Source of the DNA: Todiramphus chloris collaris
Taxonomy: Eukaryota; Chordata; Aves; Coraciiformes; Alcedinidae
DNA: 64,000 nt
Assembly: GCA_025345505.1 (NCBI GenBank)
Contig: JANVCC010000010.1
Coordinates: forward strand, 45,209,738-45,273,737
Direction of reading: 5' to 3'
Of this stretch, positions 60,611 to 64,000 are shown piece after piece; within the stretch, counting starts at the first letter, position 1; every line of letters begins with the position of its first letter. Under the pieces are notes generated by a model. That model ran no database searches. It was given only the letters and a program-made list of their open reading frames with translations, and was not told the DNA's origin. The translations under genes were made by a program, and so were the position numbers.

Positions 60611-62362
60611 CAATTAAAAGAGCATTAATATTTTATGTATTTTTTACAGTTATATATATCAAATTTCAGTAGGTCAGAGGACCATGATTTTTGCTTCTCC
60701 TCCAGCCTAATGCAGGCATCTTGACAAAACAATGTTGCAGATTTTTTGTTAGGATGAGTAAAATAGTTTAATACCGTGGTCATTGCTTTGTTTCTGTAGA
60801 TCCTGGAGAATGTCACATTGATACCATCATTAAATTCAGAAAGTTTTTGCTGACTTATTCTTTAAAAATAAAAATTATTTTAATAAATTGAAATTAATAA
60901 AAGAAATAACCACTTTAAATATTTTTTTCTCTTGAATGCATGTGGTGGTTGTTATCCTCATATCATAACTTCTTTTCATAATACACAGCTTCTAAGTACT
61001 TTCGATTACTTAATGTGTCAAAAAAAGGGCTGTTGGCATCTTACATTTTCAATTATTTAAAAAAACTGGCAAAATGGACATCAGGACACAGAGAGTTTGT
61101 CCTCAAAAGCAGATCTGAGTTTTTAAAGTGTTGCTAAACCCATGTTTTAAGCTTCAACATAAACATTTATCAAATCATCATGCCACATCTGTGTTTGAAT
61201 GTAGAAGAATTGAGCAAAGAATTTGCAATGATTGTGGAGATTCCAAGCAGACATGGCAGATGAAGAATAGGTAAAGTTAAGAAGTTTTTTTCTATCCCTT
61301 CATTTGGAATTGCTAGCCAGATTAAATCACAACTACCTTACATTCAAAAATAACTTCAGAACAAAGAAGCTCATATTTCTCAAAGAAAAGCAGAAAGATA
61401 GAACAAGGTTTCCAAGTTTGTTGTCTTTTGTAGTTCTTGAACTTCCAGGTGTGCCAGCGGAAGCTGAAAGTATTGGTTTGCAAATGTTGCATCAAGAAAG
61501 GCAAAGACAGGTGGGCAGTTCCCTGATTTGAGCCCATTTAGCCACATGCATGCTGCAAGTGGCACTTGTTCTTCCCATCTTCTCATTCTTTGCTAAGCCT
61601 CCCCCAGCCTCAAAGCTGCATTTTCACTGCACTTTCTTCTCCTGCCATTGTCCAACCTGTTTTGCTCACCATCACAAATTAGAACCCAACCTCACACCCC
61701 AGACATCTTGACCCACCACAGTGTCCATCACACCTCTCTCTTGGCCTTGATCATGTCTGTGGGACAAGATCGGCATGTCTTAATGCTACCTGAGGTTCCT
61801 CAGGCACAATTGCAAGACAATCTCAAGTTACATTTGTGTGCAATGGTTAGTTACTACCAAATACATAATTAATAACTGTGTTAAGTTGACAAATTTTGGT
61901 CAGTGAGAGCAGTATTATTATTCACATATTAAAGGTAATTGATCACATGAAGACAGCTAAGTTTTCACTCAGGTGATAGTCTGAATACAGGCACAGGGCA
62001 GGTGCTACCTTACTGAAATGGTTTGCATTTCTGCACTGTCACTAGTATGTTATTTTAGAAACTCTGATATATAAGATATGAGCTTTGATAATAGATTCAT
62101 AGCATTTTATGACAATTTGGTGTAGAAATAAGAAAATGGAAGGAACACTTTTTTTGGTAAATATTTTATTTGTGGTAAGTAAAAAGGATTTGCAGCAAAG
62201 TAACATGGTCTTTGCAAGGCAGCTCTCGTTTCTTAAAGTTTTATTTTACCACAGATCTATGAAGGACTGGGGCCTCTCCAAGGTTTATTGGAGCAGCCTA
62301 CCAGAGCCTATAAGTCCCTAGACAAGGACATCTATCTGTCCATAATTTTATTCAAAAGTTAC
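60611..62362. other. Unique sequence
   Basis: No exon or transposon recognised. It is somewhat less AT-rich at 61430-61760, where short frames on both strands carry no family motif. Confidence 0.55.
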
Positions 62363-62795
62363 TGTTGTGGATTAACCTTATCTGGCTGCCAGGTGTCCAC
62401 CAAGCATCTCCTGCATACCTCCTCAGCAGGACAGGAGAAAATAAGATGAAAAAACCCCACGTGTGGGCCAAGATAAAGATAATTTAACGAGGAAAAATAA
62501 AAATAAAATATGTTTTAAAAAGGCAAAGTCTGAAGGAAAGTGAAACCAAAGGAGATATTATTCTCTGCTTTCCATCAGGAGGAAATGTCCATCCAGTTCC
62601 TGGGAAGCAGGACTTCAGTATGTATAGTGCTTATTTTGTAAGAAAAACATAATGAATGTTGCTCCTCTTTTCTATTAGCTTTTATTGCTGAGCATGACAC
62701 CATATGGTACACAATATCCTTTTGATCAGTTTGGGACAGCTGTCTGAGGTATGTCCTCTCTCAACCTCTTGTCCACTTCAGCCTACCAGGCTTTT
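62363..62795 (-). mobile_element. Endogenous retrovirus LTR, U3-truncated
   Basis: In minus orientation it ends AGGTTAATCCACAACA (plus-strand 62363) and carries AATAAA (plus-strand TTTATT at 62681-62686) preceded by a segment that on the plus strand reads TGAGCATGACACCATATGGT. These blocks and their order fit a widespread avian ERVL-type LTR. The U3 start (TG end) cannot be found, and similarity stops near 62795, where pol-like sequence takes over, so part of U3 has been lost. On the minus strand this is the 3' LTR of the pol remnant to its right. Confidence 0.75.
62681..62686 (-). promoter_or_regulatory. AATAAA polyadenylation signal of the 3' LTR
   Basis: Plus-strand TTTATT in the context AGCTTTTATTGCTGAGCATG; on the minus strand AATAAA lies at the expected U3/R boundary. 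Confidence 0.6.
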
Positions 62796-64000
62796 CTGGG
62801 AGGAGGGTGCTTATAGTACACTCTAAAACTACCTTTACATCCAATACACAGATGTATACATTCCCATTAATCATCGCCTGTCCCTTAAGAGACAGACAGA
62901 TGCTATTTCTGCACCCCATAGGCTTCTGCCACTCCCCCAGATATCCATAAGGACAAGCAATGACTTGGCCCCCATCTGTCAAGGTCATCACTCAGAACAG
63001 GATAGACAGCATGTTGGATGGTTGGGCACCAATACTGAATTGATTTGATCACTGCTGTACTCACTCAGTTCCTTGCAAACCTTATTCTTTTTTCTGTCCT
63101 GGTAGTTGCATCTGCAGACAATTTCCATTGCAGATTAGCCATGAGTCACGTTCTCAACAATCTCCAAGGCCAGCTAGATGTCTTTCACTTATGCAAACTG
63201 ACTTGACTCTCCTTCCCCTTCAATGCCTTCAGCAGCTTGTTGTGTGGGAGTCCACACAGCAGCTTTCCACTTCTGATGAATTCCTACAATATGACAGGAT
63301 CCATCAGTAAAAAGAGCATAATGCCTTTCATCTTCTGATAACTCATTATATTGTGGTTCTTGGGTACGAGTCACCTTCTCAGGTGATGCCCCAAAATCTT
63401 TGCTTTCTAGCAAGTCCATGATCTCTTTCAGTATTTCTGGGTAGCTGGGTTCCCATTCAAGCTCACTGCATAATCAATGCTACCTACTTACTTCTCATAC
63501 TGTCAGTTGCATGTGTAGAGGGGAAATTTTTCTTTGAATCTCCAGTCCAGCACAGGCAATTGTGGAGCCAAGAGGAGCTGTGATTCTGTCCCAACAACTT
63601 CTGAAGGGGTTTGAATTCCCTCATACTCTGATAGTACCACTTTTTCAGTCAGGGTGTAGTGGGCTTCAGTAAACCCAGCTCCAAAACTCTAGAGGCCGAC
63701 CTCAAGTTTCTCCTGGTGTGCCATAGTCTCTAGGTGAGACCACGTTACCCAGATGCAGTGTAGAGCATATTTTGCACAACTGGTCCTGTATGGATGTGTC
63801 CAGAAGCTACCACACAAGCTATCTTATGTTTGATCTGCTCAAAGTCTTGCTTTTACTCAAGGCTGTACTCAAGTTCTTCTGTCCAGACAGTCAATAGAGA
63901 GGGCTCACAAGCTGCCATTTGACTCCCAAAAACTGTCTCTCTTTGGTAGTTCATGTGATTTTATTTTTACTATAATCTAAAGTATTCTTTTTCCCTACTT
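62796..64000 (-). pseudogene. Endogenous retrovirus pol remnant, runs off window
   Basis: Minus-strand translation in shifting frames gives retroviral pol-like sequence. A reverse transcriptase thumb/connection stretch lies at about 63440-63950, with several stops. An RNase H start follows at 63189-63419. After that comes about 200 bp of decayed sequence and a 76-codon open piece (62761-62991) that by position is the end of the polyprotein but has no motif I can name. The space between RNase H and the LTR is too short for a complete integrase, so a deletion is likely. The rest of the element lies beyond base 64000. It is non-functional. Confidence 0.65.
63189..63419 (-). pseudogene. ERV RNase H domain fragment
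   Basis: A 76-codon minus-strand frame. It contains ALFTDGS at about residues 35-41, the first catalytic Asp block of retroviral RNase H, followed by WKAAVWTPTQQAAEG and GEGESSQF. The frame closes with a stop just after that, before the second acidic block (a decayed LALEIVE-like stretch is seen downstream, out of continuity). RNase H would degrade the RNA strand during reverse transcription. Here it is a short isolated piece of the larger pol remnant. Confidence 0.7.

Overview
The window is AT-rich vertebrate DNA and almost certainly comes from a bird. The main evidence is at least ten CR1 LINE fragments carrying the typical 3' end (repeats of ATTCTATGATTCT) and ORF2 remnants, plus several long terminal repeats (LTRs) of avian endogenous retrovirus type. 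One of these opens with TGTCCTGGGTTCAGCTAGGA, a common avian LTR start. The species cannot be fixed from sequence alone; a non-galliform bird is a weak guess. I find no intact protein-coding gene, tRNA, rRNA or CRISPR array. The window reads as intergenic DNA or the inside of a very large intron.

Layout. 0-10.3 kb: unique AT-rich DNA with one possible decayed coding remnant (4.28-4.56 kb), a (GTT)12 microsatellite and a short LTR-like element (5.1 kb). 10.3-14.4 kb: three CR1 fragments. 16.1-19.6 kb: two LTRs, one of them about 940 bp. 21.1-22.3 kb: an old CR1 with recognisable ORF2 pieces. 24.0-24.8 kb and 35.1-35.8 kb: two solo LTRs of one family, each inside its own perfect 5-bp target-site duplication. 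26.5-47.3 kb: about 20 kb with few recognisable repeats apart from the second solo LTR and a (TTTC)n tract. 47.3-48.6 kb: a CR1 interrupted by a second CR1. 51.3-51.7 kb: low-complexity DNA and a 100-N assembly gap. 52.8-60.6 kb: a retroelement-dense block with an old CR1, a 2.2-kb CR1 retaining most of the ORF2 reverse transcriptase in broken frames, a CR1 tail, a solo LTR and an internally deleted CR1. 62.4-64.0 kb: an LTR followed by decayed retroviral pol that runs off the right edge.

Nothing here forms a working operon or pathway. The content is a record of retrotransposition. CR1 copies provided reverse transcriptase in the past, but every copy here is broken (5' truncation, frameshifts, lost catalytic aspartates, internal deletion). 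Most LTRs are solo copies left by LTR-LTR recombination. The best-supported observations are the paired solo LTRs with perfect duplications, the nested CR1 insertion at a site matching the element's own 3' repeat, and a 29-bp tandem duplication that breaks the longest CR1 reading frame. No new biological system was found.
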